The notes under the pieces are model-generated. The model was not told the origin of the DNA. It made no database searches and was given only the letters and a program-made list of their open reading frames with translations. The position numbers and the translations under genes are program-made. A stretch of 42,313 nt of DNA, from the NCBI GenBank assembly GCA_023663805.1, contig JAMPGR010000001.1, positions 392,140-434,452 on the forward strand, in the 5' to 3' direction. This DNA comes from Clostridium sp. GTDB taxonomy: Bacteria; Bacteroidota; Bacteroidia; Bacteroidales; Muribaculaceae. Shown here piece by piece: positions 24,664 through 33,979 of the stretch; position 1 is the stretch's first letter, and each line of letters begins with the position of its first letter.

Positions 24664-25116
24664 ATGAACGAATATACAAGATGCCGCCACTGCGGCGCAT
24701 GGATCGACGCCGGCAGCCAGGTCTGCCACCGCTGCGGCGCCCCGGTCAACCCCTACGCCGGACCGAACCCGAATCCTGCCGGTTTCGGCGGCCAGCCCTG
24801 CAACAATCCCGCCCCGGGCGAGTTCTCACCCCAGTTCGACAGCAACGACGCCTTCGCGTCCTGCCCCCAGGGAAGTTCGCGCGGGGTGTCTGCACTCCTG
24901 GCGATATTCCTCGGATATCTCGGAATCCACTATTTTTATATGGGGAAGACGACGGCGGGAGTTATTTTCCTGCTGACGAGTCTGCTCTCGTGCGGCTTCC
25001 TCGCGGCACTGACGGGTGTCGTCGCCCTTGCCCAGGGAATCTATATGTTCTGTATGACAAACCGCGACTACTATACGACCTACGTCGCAACAAACTCAAC
25101 CCTGCCGCTGTTCTGA
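24664..25116 (+). CDS. Zinc-ribbon TM2-domain membrane protein
   Basis: 150 residues. The N-terminal zinc ribbon has two CxxC pairs (CRHC, CHRC; residues 7-25), followed by a Pro/Gly/Asn-rich linker. A TM2 domain from about residue 74 contains the pattern ALLAIFLGYLGIHYFYMGK, with two membrane helices. TM2 proteins have no agreed biochemical role. The gene begins 12 bases after the GntR stop and is the last of the operon. The next promoter starts within 20 bases of its stop and no hairpin terminator was seen between them. Confidence 0.88.
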   Translation: MNEYTRCRHCGAWIDAGSQVCHRCGAPVNPYAGPNPNPAGFGGQPCNNPAPGEFSPQFDSNDAFASCPQGSSRGVSALLAIFLGYLGIHYFYMGKTTAGVIFLLTSLLSCGFLAALTGVVALAQGIYMFCMTNRDYYTTYVATNSTLPLF

Positions 25117-25129
25117 GACCCCGATTTAT

Positions 25130-25160
25130 TTTGCAGGATGACGGAAATAGCGTAACTTTG
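25130..25160 (+). promoter_or_regulatory. Promoter of the GH84 gene
   Basis: TTTG (25130-25133), 19 bases, then a perfect -7 element TAACTTTG (25153-25160). The start codon at 25189 is 28 bases downstream. Because no terminator was found after the TM2 gene, some read-through from the ABC operon is possible. Confidence 0.8.
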
Positions 25161-25188
25161 CCGGAAACGTTAACCGAAACCAGAACAG

Positions 25189-27438
25189 ATGAATTTTTCC
25201 CTGAAAAACCTCCTCTCTATCGCCGCCGTCACGGCGGCTACACTCTCGTGCGCCGCCGAACAGGTAGCCGTTAACCCAACCCCGCAGTCTGTCCGCTGGG
25301 GCGACCGGATCGTAGCGATACCCTCATCCGCAAGACTGTCGGGCGCTTCCGACGCTGACCGCGACGCTGTCGCCGCCCTTCGGCGCGTTATCCCCGACGG
25401 CGGAAAATATCGGATTACAATAGGCGAGCGGGGCGACAAGGCCGTCAAAGCCTTCGCCTCGAAGATCCCCGACAAAGCCGAAGGCTACTATCTCAGCGTA
25501 ACTCCGAAAGAGATCGTAATCGCCGGAAACGACCCGAAGGGAACGTTCTATGGCGTCCAGACCCTCCTCCAGCTGATCGCCGGATCGAAAGGGGAACTGA
25601 CCGAGGTCGAGATAACCGACTGGCCCGGAAGTTCGAACCGCGGTGTCGTCGAGGGGTTCTACGGAAACCCATGGAGCCAGCGCGACCGTCTGCGCCAGTT
25701 CGATTTCTACGGCGCCAACAAACTCGACACCTATATCTACGGTCCGAAAGATGACCCTTACCATCACAGCCGCTGGCGCGAGCCCTACCCTGCCGACAAG
25801 GCTGCCCAACTGAAGGAGATGGCCGAAGCCGCCGCCCGAAACAAGGTATGGTTCGTCTGGGCGATGCACCCCGGCAATTCGATCAAGACCGACGAGGACC
25901 GCGCGGCCGCTGTCGAAAAGCTCGAGCAGATGTACGACATGGGGTTCCGCTCGTTCGCGATTTTCTTCGACGATATCTCGAACTACGACGCCTCGCTCCA
26001 GGCCGACTATCTGAACTTCCTGACCGACAACTTCGTCCGGAAGCACGAGGATGTAACGCCGCTGATCATGTGTCCGTCGGAGTATAACAAACTCTGGGCC
26101 GGCGACCACGATTATCTTCCGATTCTCGGAAGCGAGACCTATCCCGAGATCCGGATCATGTGGACCGGAAACTCGGTCGTCGACATGATCGACGTGGCCG
26201 ACATCGAATGGATCGAGAGTCGTATCGGCCGAAAGCCGTTCATCTGGCTGAATTGGCCGGTCAACGACTACTGCGTCGACCACCTTCTGATGGGTCCGCT
26301 CTACGGAAACGACAAGGAGGTTCCGGCGATGACCTCGGGGTTCGTCCTGAACCCTATGGAATATGCCGAGGCCTCGACCGTCAGCATCTTTAGCGGGGCC
26401 GACTATCTCTGGAACCCCGACTCATATAATCCCGAAGAATCGTGGGAGAGGGCCGTAGCGGCCATTGCACCCGCCAACCGCGAGGCGTTCCGGACGTTCT
26501 GCACCTATAACGTCGACCTCGGCCAGAACACCCACCGCCTCCGCCGTCTCGAGGAGACACCCGAACTGAAGGCGCTGATCGACAGTTACGGAGAGATGTT
26601 CGCCCGGGGCGAATCGCCCGAAGGGGAAACCGCAATCCGCGAAGAATTCCTCCGCGCCGGAGCAGCGGCCGACGAACTGCTCGCGACAGCCGACACGATG
26701 GCTCTGACGGCCGAAATCCGCCCCTGGATCGAGGTGATGAAACTGCTCGCGGAGCGGGGATGCCGAGTTGTCGACATGCGCCGCGCCCTGACCGTCGGCG
26801 ACTCGGTCGCCTTCGTAAATGCCTATACAGATTATGCTGCCCTGACCGACAAAGCCTCGCGCGTCGAAAGCCGCAATTTCGAAGGGACGATCAAGAGCGC
26901 CAATCCGGTTGTCGGCTCGCTCTACGCCGAGCCGTTCCTTCGCCAGAATGTTGCCGACATGACCGCCGACTACCGCCATAACTACGGCTACCGCCTCGAT
27001 CTGTTCCCTAATCCGGCAGTCGAAAACGGCGTCTACCGGATCGTCGACGAGGAGGGTCGCTATCTCGGTAATCCCGACGCCGGGTCGACCGGCGGACACC
27101 CCGTCTGGCAGAGCGCAGAAGACGATGTCAACCCCGACCGCCAGCTCTGGCGCATCTCTATGGACCTGTCGACAGACCGCTATCAGATTGTCAACGCGAA
27201 AGACCGTCGCTACCTGAACGAGCACGGCGCCTTCACCCAGTCCGAGACCTGGAATCCCTACAATCCCGAGTGGCACTCCTATGTCATCGAGCGGGATCCC
27301 GACGGTTCGGGGCTCTTCGCGATACGCAACGCCGGGCGCAGCGGATCGGCCTACTGGTTCCCCGAGGGTGACCGGATCGTTGTCCGCGAGCCAGCCGCAG
27401 GGGAATCCCCCTACCGCTTCCGCCTCGTCGCGAAGTAG
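25189..27438 (+). CDS. GH84 beta-N-acetylglucosaminidase
   Basis: A 749-residue exported enzyme of glycoside hydrolase family 84 (bacterial O-GlcNAcase/hyaluronidase-like), releasing N-acetylglucosamine by substrate-assisted catalysis. After a signal peptide (about 1-23) comes the N-terminal GH20b-like domain (about 25-140). The catalytic barrel follows, with GVVEGFYGNPW (about 151-161) and the adjacent catalytic aspartates Asp261-Asp262 in FFDDISNY. Both aspartates are present, so the enzyme should be active. A helical domain follows. Residues from about 609 form a ricin-like beta-trefoil (QLWRI repeats), probably carbohydrate-binding. Host mucin or glycoprotein glycans are the likely substrate (inference). 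The gene is single, with its own promoter and a strong terminator. Confidence 0.93.
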   Translation: MNFSLKNLLSIAAVTAATLSCAAEQVAVNPTPQSVRWGDRIVAIPSSARLSGASDADRDAVAALRRVIPDGGKYRITIGERGDKAVKAFASKIPDKAEGYYLSVTPKEIVIAGNDPKGTFYGVQTLLQLIAGSKGELTEVEITDWPGSSNRGVVEGFYGNPWSQRDRLRQFDFYGANKLDTYIYGPKDDPYHHSRWREPYPADKAAQLKEMAEAAARNKVWFVWAMHPGNSIKTDEDRAAAVEKLEQMYDMGFRSFAIFFDDISNYDASLQADYLNFLTDNFVRKHEDVTPLIMCPSEYNKLWAGDHDYLPILGSETYPEIRIMWTGNSVVDMIDVADIEWIESRIGRKPFIWLNWPVNDYCVDHLLMGPLYGNDKEVPAMTSGFVLNPMEYAEASTVSIFSGADYLWNPDSYNPEESWERAVAAIAPANREAFRTFCTYNVDLGQNTHRLRRLEETPELKALIDSYGEMFARGESPEGETAIREEFLRAGAAADELLATADTMALTAEIRPWIEVMKLLAERGCRVVDMRRALTVGDSVAFVNAYTDYAALTDKASRVESRNFEGTIKSANPVVGSLYAEPFLRQNVADMTADYRHNYGYRLDLFPNPAVENGVYRIVDEEGRYLGNPDAGSTGGHPVWQSAEDDVNPDRQLWRISMDLSTDRYQIVNAKDRRYLNEHGAFTQSETWNPYNPEWHSYVIERDPDGSGLFAIRNAGRSGSAYWFPEGDRIVVREPAAGESPYRFRLVAK

Positions 27439-27449
27439 ACAATCTCCCG

Positions 27450-27486
27450 AAAAAAAAACGCCGGCTAAAATGCCGGCGTTTTTTTT
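27450..27486. terminator. Bidirectional Rho-independent terminator between convergent genes
   Basis: AACGCCGGC (27457-27465) pairs with GCCGGCGTT (27472-27480) around a 6-base loop. Runs of A on the left and T on the right give a T-tract in both directions. It serves the GH84 gene on the plus strand and the small conserved gene on the minus strand. Confidence 0.93.
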
Positions 27487-27489
27487 CGG

Positions 27490-27837
27490 TCAGTCGCTGG
27501 AGAAGCGGCTGAGGATGCGGTCGAAGAAGCCCGGACGGTCGGTACGGATATGGATGTAGGATTTGTTGTCGTGTTTGTTGAGGAATATGATCGAGGAATG
27601 GAGGACGATAGCGATCGCGTTCTCGAACTCGACAATCTCGTGGATATGGTTCAGATTAATCGAATGGAAAATCGAATCGGGTTCGATGCTGTTGATGACT
27701 ACCTTCTCCTCGTCGAGGTTGATGCCGTGGTTGTCGGCGGCATATTCGAACAACAGACCGAGATTCAGGTCGAAGGGTGAGTCGGGGCGCTTGTTGTATT
27801 TTCTGTATATCTCTTCAATGACTTTCTTCGTAATCAT
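27490..27837 (-). CDS. Small conserved protein of unknown function
   Basis: 115 residues, no signal peptide and no membrane helix, so cytoplasmic. It starts with a basic helical segment (MITKKVIEEIYRKYNKRP), followed by an acidic helical part and a beta-rich centre (IHEIVEFENAIAIVLHSSI, IIFLNKHD). I recall similar short hypothetical proteins in Bacteroidales but no known function. It is alone between the GH84 terminator and the end of the decarboxylase operon. No promoter match was found in the 130 bases upstream of its start. Confidence 0.75.
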   Translation of the reverse strand: MITKKVIEEIYRKYNKRPDSPFDLNLGLLFEYAADNHGINLDEEKVVINSIEPDSIFHSINLNHIHEIVEFENAIAIVLHSSIIFLNKHDNKSYIHIRTDRPGFFDRILSRFSSD

Positions 27838-27967
27838 GCTGGGTGGTGTCTTGCTATGTTTGTTTAGCGGTTCAGATCTATTGTGATGCCACTTTCCCTT
27901 ACGACACTGGCAAGGATGACGTCATTTATATAATGTAACCGGAGGGCCGATTGTTCCCCGTTTTCTG

Positions 27968-28024
27968 AAAAAAAATTTCCGCCGGAAATCCGGATCGTCT
28001 GACGATCGGGAGGTCCGGCGGAAA
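27968..28024 (-). terminator. Large branched terminator of the decarboxylase operon
   Basis: On the minus strand, an outer 11-bp stem (27976-27986 with 28014-28024) encloses a second stem (GATCGTC/GACGATC around position 28000, extendable past one mismatch). It is followed directly by eight T residues. The nested arrangement is longer than the simple hairpins elsewhere in the window. It lies about 40 bases after the mmdB stop. Confidence 0.85.
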
Positions 28025-28065
28025 GTATTGTATGATACCTTTCGGTCAGGTGACCTTCAGTTTGA

Positions 28066-29220
28066 TCAGGCGAGGAAGCCGAGGAGCACACCGGCGGCGA
28101 CTGCCGACCCGATAACGCCGGCGACATTCGGGCCCATGGCGTGCATCAGCAGGTAGTTCGACGGATCGTACTCGAGACCGAGGTTGTTCGAGATTCGGGC
28201 TGACATCGGAACGGCCGAGACACCGGCGTTGCCGATAAGCGGGTTGATCTTCTTGGCCTTCGGCAGGAAGAGGTTGAACAGTTTGACGAAGAGCACACCC
28301 GAGGTCGAGGCAATAATGAACGCCATGAAGCCGAGCAGGAAGATACCTATGGTCTGGGCGGTCAGGAACTCCGAAGCCTGGGTCGAGGCGCCGACGGTCA
28401 TTCCGAGGAGGATCGTCACGATATCGGTCAGGGCGTTGCTTGCGGTGCGGGCCAGACGGGTCGTGACGCCGCTTTCGCGCAGAAGGTTTCCGAAGAAGAG
28501 CATGCCGAGAAGCGGAATACCAGAGGGGACAACGAAGCAAGTCAACAGAAGGCCGACAATCGGGAAAATAATCTTCTCGGTCTGGGAGACGGCACGCGCA
28601 GGTTTCATCTTGATCACACGCTCCTTCTTCGTCGTCAGCAGGCGCATGATAGGAGGCTGGATGACCGGCACGAGAGCCATATAGGAATAGGCTGACACGG
28701 CGATTGCACCCATCAGGTTCGGAGCGAGTTTCGACGAGATGAAGATTGCGGTCGGGCCGTCGGCGCCACCGATGATAGCGATTGCGCCAGCCTGGTCGGG
28801 CGAGAAGCCGAGCAGAAGGGCGACCATGTATGCGCCGAAGATACCGAACTGGGCGGCGGCGCCGATTAACATCAGTTTCGGGTTTGCGATCAGGGCCGAG
28901 AAGTCGGTCATCGCGCCGATTCCGAGGAATATCAGCGGGGGATACCATCCGGCGCTGACGCCGTTATAGAGAATATTGAGAACGGACCCTTCTTCGTAGA
29001 TGCCGATTTCGAGTCCGGCAGTCGGGTTGAAGGGAATGTTTCCGATAAGCATACCGAATCCGATCGGCACGAGCAGCATCGGCTCGAAGTCCTTCTTGAT
29101 GGCGAGCCATATGAAGAAGAGGCCGACGACGAGCATGACCAGGTGCTGCCACGTCGCGTTGTAGAAGCCGGTCAGGTGCCAGAACTGGACCAGGTTGTCC
29201 ATTAAAAATTCGCTGAACAT
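28066..29220 (-). CDS. mmdB: Na+-translocating methylmalonyl-CoA/oxaloacetate decarboxylase, beta subunit
   Basis: A 384-residue polytopic membrane protein, the sodium-pumping subunit that decarboxylates carboxybiotin and exports Na+. Family motifs are clear: [16 protein letters not shown], the [10 protein letters not shown] stretch and the repeated conserved [14 protein letters not shown] and [16 protein letters not shown] near the C-terminus. The ATG at 29220 is used; an internal ATG at about 29202 is also possible. The neighbours are the biotin carrier, gamma subunit, carboxyltransferase and epimerase genes. Hence the substrate is (S)-methylmalonyl-CoA rather than oxaloacetate, although the beta subunit alone cannot distinguish them. 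The gene is last in the operon. Confidence 0.92.
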   Translation of the reverse strand: MFSEFLMDNLVQFWHLTGFYNATWQHLVMLVVGLFFIWLAIKKDFEPMLLVPIGFGMLIGNIPFNPTAGLEIGIYEEGSVLNILYNGVSAGWYPPLIFLGIGAMTDFSALIANPKLMLIGAAAQFGIFGAYMVALLLGFSPDQAGAIAIIGGADGPTAIFISSKLAPNLMGAIAVSAYSYMALVPVIQPPIMRLLTTKKERVIKMKPARAVSQTEKIIFPIVGLLLTCFVVPSGIPLLGMLFFGNLLRESGVTTRLARTASNALTDIVTILLGMTVGASTQASEFLTAQTIGIFLLGFMAFIIASTSGVLFVKLFNLFLPKAKKINPLIGNAGVSAVPMSARISNNLGLEYDPSNYLLMHAMGPNVAGVIGSAVAAGVLLGFLA

Positions 29221-29258
29221 GGTTATGAATACTGTTTAAAGTGGTTCAGAGACATGTA

Positions 29259-29699
29259 TCAGTCAATCGTAATCAGGGTTTCACCCTCCTGGACAGCCTG
29301 TCCGTTCGAGACTGCGACAGCCGAGACCTTTCCGTCGCGGCCGGCATGGATGGCGTTCTCCATCTTCATCGCCTCGAGGACGAGGACGGTGTCGGAGGCC
29401 TTCACGACGTCGCCGACCTTGACGTTGATTGTCAGCACGGTTCCGGGGAGCGGAGCCTTGACGGCATATCCGCCGGCGGTTGTGGGAGTTGCCTTTGCGA
29501 TCACCTTTTCGCCGGTCTCGGTTCGGGGTGCGGCAGCCGGACGCGGAGCGCTGACGACCGTCACGGGAGTTGCGGCCTTTGTTTCGATTTCGACGCGGTA
29601 GGGTGTGCCGTTGACCTCGACCTGCGCGATGTTGTTGTCGATGTCTCCGACAGCAACTTTATAAACGTTTCCGTTGATTTTATATTTATATTCTTTCAT
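29259..29699 (-). CDS. mmdC: Biotin carboxyl carrier subunit of methylmalonyl-CoA decarboxylase
   Basis: A 146-residue biotin/lipoyl-domain protein. A short N-terminal docking segment is followed by an Ala/Pro/Thr linker (about 42-72). The biotinyl domain has the EAMKMEN motif, with Lys112 as the biotinylation site. It shuttles the carboxyl group from the carboxyltransferase (30668-32221) to the membrane pump (28066-29220). It lies 38 bases upstream of mmdB and about 50 bases after the gamma-subunit gene. Confidence 0.93.
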   Translation of the reverse strand: MKEYKYKINGNVYKVAVGDIDNNIAQVEVNGTPYRVEIETKAATPVTVVSAPRPAAAPRTETGEKVIAKATPTTAGGYAVKAPLPGTVLTINVKVGDVVKASDTVLVLEAMKMENAIHAGRDGKVSAVAVSNGQAVQEGETLITID

Positions 29700-29748
29700 G
29701 GAATAATTTCTTGTTGGAAGTGTTTGTTTCTGTTAGGGGAACGGGGTT

Positions 29749-30660
29749 TTAACGGCGCGAGGGGAGCTGGCGCATGCCGTAGAGTTTCGAGTTCCAGGGT
29801 GAGTAGGCGCGGCGGACCTTGTTGATCGTCAGGACGGTCGATTCGCGGTCGTGGGCGTCGAGATGTTCGTGGAGTGCCATCGTGATAGCGGCGATAACCT
29901 CGCCGGAGTCATGCTCGGGATGATCCTCGCGGCTGATTTCACGGGGGTTCTGGCCCTGGGAGCGCATCTTGTTGCTCTTCAGACGGCGGGCACCGATTGC
30001 GCTGATAATCGAGAAGCAGACGGCGAGAAGAAGAAGCGCACCGAAGACGATACACATCGCCATGACCGTCAGAGCGAAGCCGTGGGCGTCGCGCTCGCGG
30101 AACATTTCGACCTTGCCGTTCGAGTCTTTGATGACATTGTTGCTGCTCGGGGTGATCACCTTCGTGACGCCGTCGCGAACCTCCCAGCCGAGTTCACGGT
30201 TTCCGTCGGCAACGCGGGCATATGTCTGGTTGGCAGCGAGCGAGGCGGGAACGACGACGGAGTCAATCAGTGTCAGGCCGTCGGCATCGATCAGGCGGAT
30301 CACGTTGTCACGTCCCGGCTCGAGGGTCAGGTTCATGTGGAACGTGCCGTCGGCCGGACGTCCGTCGGCCCAAAAGAGGATGTGCTGGCGTTTGGGGATC
30401 TTCGTGTTAACATCCCCCATCGGAACCGGATAGCGTCCCTGGTCTGTTTCGATGAAGATGCTCGAGATCTCCATCGGGGCATAGGTCGAGTTGAACAACT
30501 CAATCCACGCTGCGTGACGGCCGAAGTCGTCGACAACGCTCGAGTCGTTCACGACCATCACCTCGTTGATTCTCAGGCCGCGGCGTCCCTGGGCGGAGAG
30601 ATCCGCCGAGACAGCGAACGCGGCGAGAACGACGAGGAGTGACAGAATCAGTTTTTTCAT
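29749..30660 (-). CDS. OadG-type gamma subunit fused to a lamin-tail-like domain
   Basis: 303 residues starting at ATG 30660, which opens a signal-like helix. A longer open frame upstream overlaps mmdA and is not coding. Residues of about 28-150 form a lamin-tail (LTD) immunoglobulin-like domain (LRINEVMVVNDSS, AAWIELFNSTYAPMEIS, then HILFWADGRP). After a linker comes one membrane helix (about 192-215) and a cytoplasmic tail, matching the small OadG subunit that holds the decarboxylase complex together. The classical gamma subunit is only about 80-90 residues, so this version adds a large extracytoplasmic domain. It starts seven bases after the mmdA stop. What the LTD binds is unknown. Confidence 0.82.
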   Translation of the reverse strand: MKKLILSLLVVLAAFAVSADLSAQGRRGLRINEVMVVNDSSVVDDFGRHAAWIELFNSTYAPMEISSIFIETDQGRYPVPMGDVNTKIPKRQHILFWADGRPADGTFHMNLTLEPGRDNVIRLIDADGLTLIDSVVVPASLAANQTYARVADGNRELGWEVRDGVTKVITPSSNNVIKDSNGKVEMFRERDAHGFALTVMAMCIVFGALLLLAVCFSIISAIGARRLKSNKMRSQGQNPREISREDHPEHDSGEVIAAITMALHEHLDAHDRESTVLTINKVRRAYSPWNSKLYGMRQLPSRR

Positions 30661-30667
30661 AGCGCGA

Positions 30668-32221
30668 TCAGAGGGGGATGTTGCCATGTTTCTTGGCGGG
30701 ATTGACAACTTTCTTGGTCGCGAGCTGCTGGAGCGCACGGATGATGCGGAAACGGGTGTTGCGCGGTTCGATGACATCGTCGATATATCCGTAGCGGGCG
30801 GCGTTGTAGGGGTTGCAGAAGAGTTTGTTGTACTCCTCCTCTTTCTCCTTGAGTACCTGCGCGGGATTCTCCGAAGCCTTGGCCTCCTTGGCGTAGAGGA
30901 CCTCGACGGCGCCTGCGCCACCCATGACGGCGATCTCGGCTGTCGGCCATGCATAGTTCATATCGCCGCGGAGCTGCTTGCACGACATGACGATATGGCT
31001 GCCGCCGTAGCTCTTGCGGAGGGTGACTGTAACCTTGGGAACGGTTGCCTCGCCGTAGGCGTAGAGGAGTTTCGCGCCGTGAAGGATGACACCGTTGTAT
31101 TCCTGGTGGGTTCCGGGGAGGAAGCCGGGGACGTCGACGAGGGTGACCAGCGGAATGTTGAAGGCGTCGCAGAAGCGGACAAAGCGTGCAGCCTTGCGCG
31201 AAGCGTTCGAGTCGAGGACGCCGGCGAGGAACTTCGGCTGGTTTGCAACGATACCGACGGCCTGGCCGTTGAAGCGTGCAAAGCCGATGATGATGTTCTT
31301 CGCGTAGTCGCGCTGGATTTCGAGGAATTCGCCGTTGTCGATGATTGCTCCGATGACCTCATACATGTCGTAGGGGCGGTTGGCCGAGTCGGGGATGATT
31401 TCGTTGAGTGAGTCCTCGAGACGGTCAATCGGGTCGTTGCATTCGAGCATCGGGGGTTCCTCCATATTGTTCTGGGGGATATAGCCGAAGAGTTTGCGGA
31501 TGATCTTCAGGGTCTCTTCGCCATCCTCGGCAGCAAAGTGGGCGACACCGCTCTTCTGGGAGTGGACGGTCGCGCCGCCGAGGTCTTCCTGTGTGACATT
31601 CTCTCCGGTCACGGTCTTGACAACCTTCGGGCCGGTCAGGAACATATAGGAGATACCCTTTGTCATGATGGTGAAGTCGGTCAGTGCCGGCGAGTAGACG
31701 GCACCGCCGGCGCAGGGGCCGAGGATACCGGAGATCTGGGGAATGACGCCCGAGGCGAGGATGTTGCGCTGGAAAATCTCGGAATATCCTGCCAGGGCGT
31801 TGATACCCTCCTGGATACGTGCGCCGCCCGAGTCGTTCAGACCGATGACGGGTGCGCCCATCTTCATGGCCATATCCATGATTTTACAGATCTTCTGGGC
31901 CATCGTCTCGCTGAGCGAGCCGCCGAAGACGGTGAAGTCCTGGGCGAATATATAAACAAGGCGTCCGTCGATCGTTCCATAGCCTGTCACGACACCGTCG
32001 CCGAGGAAACTTTTCTTTTCCTGGCCGAAGTTATGGCAGCGGTGGCGGACAAACATATCGATCTCCTCGAAGGAGCCTTCGTCGAGAAGCTGGGCGATAC
32101 GTTCGCGGGCGGTGTATTTCCCTTTCTCGTGCTGTTTCTGGATTGCTTTTTCGCCTCCGCCCAGACGGGCCTCGTTGCGAAGTTCAATCAGTTCCTTTAC
32201 TTTTTCAAGCTGGTTGCTCAT
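30668..32221 (-). CDS. mmdA: Methylmalonyl-CoA carboxyltransferase/decarboxylase alpha subunit
   Basis: A 517-residue carboxyltransferase of the propionyl-CoA carboxylase beta family. It moves the carboxyl group of methylmalonyl-CoA to biotin, giving propionyl-CoA. The two crotonase-like halves are complete, with SGGARIQEG (oxyanion/CoA binding), [16 protein letters not shown] and [25 protein letters not shown] in expected places. It lies between the epimerase gene (39 bases upstream) and the OadG-type gene. This is the common Bacteroidales arrangement for the last step of the succinate-to-propionate route, coupling decarboxylation to a sodium gradient. The methylmalonyl-CoA mutase genes are not in the window. 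Confidence 0.94.
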   Translation of the reverse strand: MSNQLEKVKELIELRNEARLGGGEKAIQKQHEKGKYTARERIAQLLDEGSFEEIDMFVRHRCHNFGQEKKSFLGDGVVTGYGTIDGRLVYIFAQDFTVFGGSLSETMAQKICKIMDMAMKMGAPVIGLNDSGGARIQEGINALAGYSEIFQRNILASGVIPQISGILGPCAGGAVYSPALTDFTIMTKGISYMFLTGPKVVKTVTGENVTQEDLGGATVHSQKSGVAHFAAEDGEETLKIIRKLFGYIPQNNMEEPPMLECNDPIDRLEDSLNEIIPDSANRPYDMYEVIGAIIDNGEFLEIQRDYAKNIIIGFARFNGQAVGIVANQPKFLAGVLDSNASRKAARFVRFCDAFNIPLVTLVDVPGFLPGTHQEYNGVILHGAKLLYAYGEATVPKVTVTLRKSYGGSHIVMSCKQLRGDMNYAWPTAEIAVMGGAGAVEVLYAKEAKASENPAQVLKEKEEEYNKLFCNPYNAARYGYIDDVIEPRNTRFRIIRALQQLATKKVVNPAKKHGNIPL

Positions 32222-32260
32222 GTTATCTGATTCGAATGGGTTTTGACTGGTTTCTATGAT

Positions 32261-32683
32261 TTATTTTTTCTTCGGGTCCTCGCAGAGTTCGACGAGTGTG
32301 CCGCAGGTCGACTTCGGGTGGAGGAAGGCGATGTTGAGGCCTTCGGCGCCGCGGCGCGGAGCCTTGTCGATCAGGCGGCCGCCTTTCGACTCTACCTCGG
32401 CGAGCGCATTGGCGACACCGTCTTCAACGGCGAAAGCGACATGCTGGATACCGCCGCGACCGCCGTTGTTGGCGATGAACTTCGCGATGGCGCTGTCTTC
32501 GGCTGTTGCCTCGAGGAGCTCGATTTTTGTCTGGCCTACCTGGAAGAAGGCCGTGCGCACCTTCTGGTCAGGGACTTCTTCGATTGCAAAGCACTTGAAG
32601 CCAAGCATGTTTTCGTAGAAGGGGATCGCTTCGTCAAGCGAAGGCACAGCTATGCCGATGTGCTCGATGTGTGAGATATTCAT
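32261..32683 (-). CDS. mce: Methylmalonyl-CoA epimerase
   Basis: A 140-residue vicinal-oxygen-chelate protein that interconverts (R)- and (S)-methylmalonyl-CoA. Metal-binding positions are visible: the histidine in HIGIAV (residue 8), the KIELLE strand, the histidine in GIQHVAF, and the glutamate in TLVELCE near the end. It supplies the stereoisomer used by the downstream decarboxylase and so fixes the substrate of that complex. The gap to adk upstream is 53 bases without a promoter match. Confidence 0.94.
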   Translation of the reverse strand: MNISHIEHIGIAVPSLDEAIPFYENMLGFKCFAIEEVPDQKVRTAFFQVGQTKIELLEATAEDSAIAKFIANNGGRGGIQHVAFAVEDGVANALAEVESKGGRLIDKAPRRGAEGLNIAFLHPKSTCGTLVELCEDPKKK

Positions 32684-32736
32684 GATGATGAATTTAGGGG
32701 TTGATTGATATTTTATTTGTTATATTGTGTTAGTTT

Positions 32737-33339
32737 TCAGCCTTTTTTCGTTCCGGTTGCTTTCTCGTGGGGGCCGGCGATCTCCTGCTTGATCGCATGG
32801 AAGATCTCGTCGACTGAGCCGGAGCCGGGTATGCTGTGGTATTTTCCCTCGTTTATATAGTAGTCGCGCAGGGGGGTCGTCAGGGTGTGGTAGACCTCAA
32901 GGCGCTGGCGGATTGTCTCGGGGTTGTCATCGGAGCGGCCCGATTCGGCGCCGCGTTTGACGAGACGGTCCATCAGTTCGGCATCGTCAACCTCGAGCCC
33001 TACGACAGCGTGGACCTCCGAGCCGCGCTGGCGGAGCATCTCCTTGAGGGCGTGGGCCTGGGGGATTGTGCGGGGGAAACCGTCGAAGATGACTCCTTTT
33101 TTTGTCTCGGGATTGGTGTCGAGCACGTCGGCGAGAATCCGGATCATCAGGTCGTCCGGTATCAACTGGCCGCGGGAGATATAGCTGTCGGCGATTTTGC
33201 CGAGTTCGGTTCCACGCTGGATATGATCCCGAAGGAGTTCGCCCGTCGAGATGTGGTAGAGTCCGTATTCATTTATCAGTCGTGCGCTCTGGGTTCCTTT
33301 GCCGCTGCCGGGCGCGCCGAATACAACGAGATTAAACAT
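32737..33339 (-). CDS. adk: Adenylate kinase
   Basis: A 200-residue cytoplasmic enzyme converting ATP and AMP into two ADP. The P-loop GAPGSGKGTQ (about 8-17), the AMP-binding HISTGELLR segment and the DGFPRT motif are intact. The LID region is short and lacks the four-cysteine zinc site. It follows hpt by 41 bases. The pairing hpt-adk is common in Bacteroidales and links purine salvage to nucleotide balance. Transcription probably continues into the decarboxylase genes. Confidence 0.96.
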   Translation of the reverse strand: MFNLVVFGAPGSGKGTQSARLINEYGLYHISTGELLRDHIQRGTELGKIADSYISRGQLIPDDLMIRILADVLDTNPETKKGVIFDGFPRTIPQAHALKEMLRQRGSEVHAVVGLEVDDAELMDRLVKRGAESGRSDDNPETIRQRLEVYHTLTTPLRDYYINEGKYHSIPGSGSVDEIFHAIKQEIAGPHEKATGTKKG

Positions 33340-33380
33340 TTTGTCTTATATATTATGTATTTACGGTATTTTTCTTTTGA

Positions 33381-33956
33381 TTATGAGATTTCGACCGGAG
33401 CGGGGGCTCCCTGGTCGTGGCATTCGCTGAGCACCCAGATGTCGCGGAGATTCCGGGCCATCCCGTCGAGGTCGAGGCCGAAACCGATGATGAACTTCGG
33501 CGGAATGCTGAAGCCGATATAGTCTGGGCGGATCGGATGGCGCAGGGATTCGGGTTTGAACAGAAGGGTCGCGATACGGATCGCCGAGGGATGTTTCTCC
33601 TCGAGCATCCTGACGAGGTTGACCATCGTCGTTCCCGTATCGATTATATCCTCGACGATAATGACCGGACGGTTTTCGATCTCGGCAGTCAGCCCGAGCA
33701 CCTCTTTGACCGCTCCGGTCGACGAGGTTCCCTCGTAACTCTTCAGGCGGATAAAGGCTATCTCGGCGTCGGTATCGAGATCGCGGAAAAGGTCGGCCGC
33801 AAAGGGGAACGCGCCGTTCAGCACACAGAGTATCAGAGGATTCATTCCCCGAAACTCGGCCGTAATCTGGTCAGCAATCTCCTGGATGCGGGCCTCGATT
33901 CTGGCATATTCGATATAAGGCTCGAAAGTCAAGCCCTTGTATGTGACTTGTTTCAT
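33381..33956 (-). CDS. hpt: Hypoxanthine phosphoribosyltransferase
   Basis: A 191-residue purine salvage enzyme making IMP or GMP from hypoxanthine or guanine and PRPP. The PRPP-binding motif VIIVEDIIDTGTTM is present, as are the flanking LKSYEGTSS loop and the C-terminal base-binding segment with KFIIGFGLDLDGMARNL. It is the first gene after the promoter at 33980-34011 and so probably heads the seven-gene minus-strand operon. Confidence 0.95.
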   Translation of the reverse strand: MKQVTYKGLTFEPYIEYARIEARIQEIADQITAEFRGMNPLILCVLNGAFPFAADLFRDLDTDAEIAFIRLKSYEGTSSTGAVKEVLGLTAEIENRPVIIVEDIIDTGTTMVNLVRMLEEKHPSAIRIATLLFKPESLRHPIRPDYIGFSIPPKFIIGFGLDLDGMARNLRDIWVLSECHDQGAPAPVEIS

Positions 33957-33979
33957 TTGCGAAAAATCAATATTCCGTG

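Noticed and set aside
28046..28948. A 300-codon second frame on the same strand as mmdB
   Set aside because: The mmdB frame carries all family motifs; the alternative is Arg/Pro-rich and has no motif.
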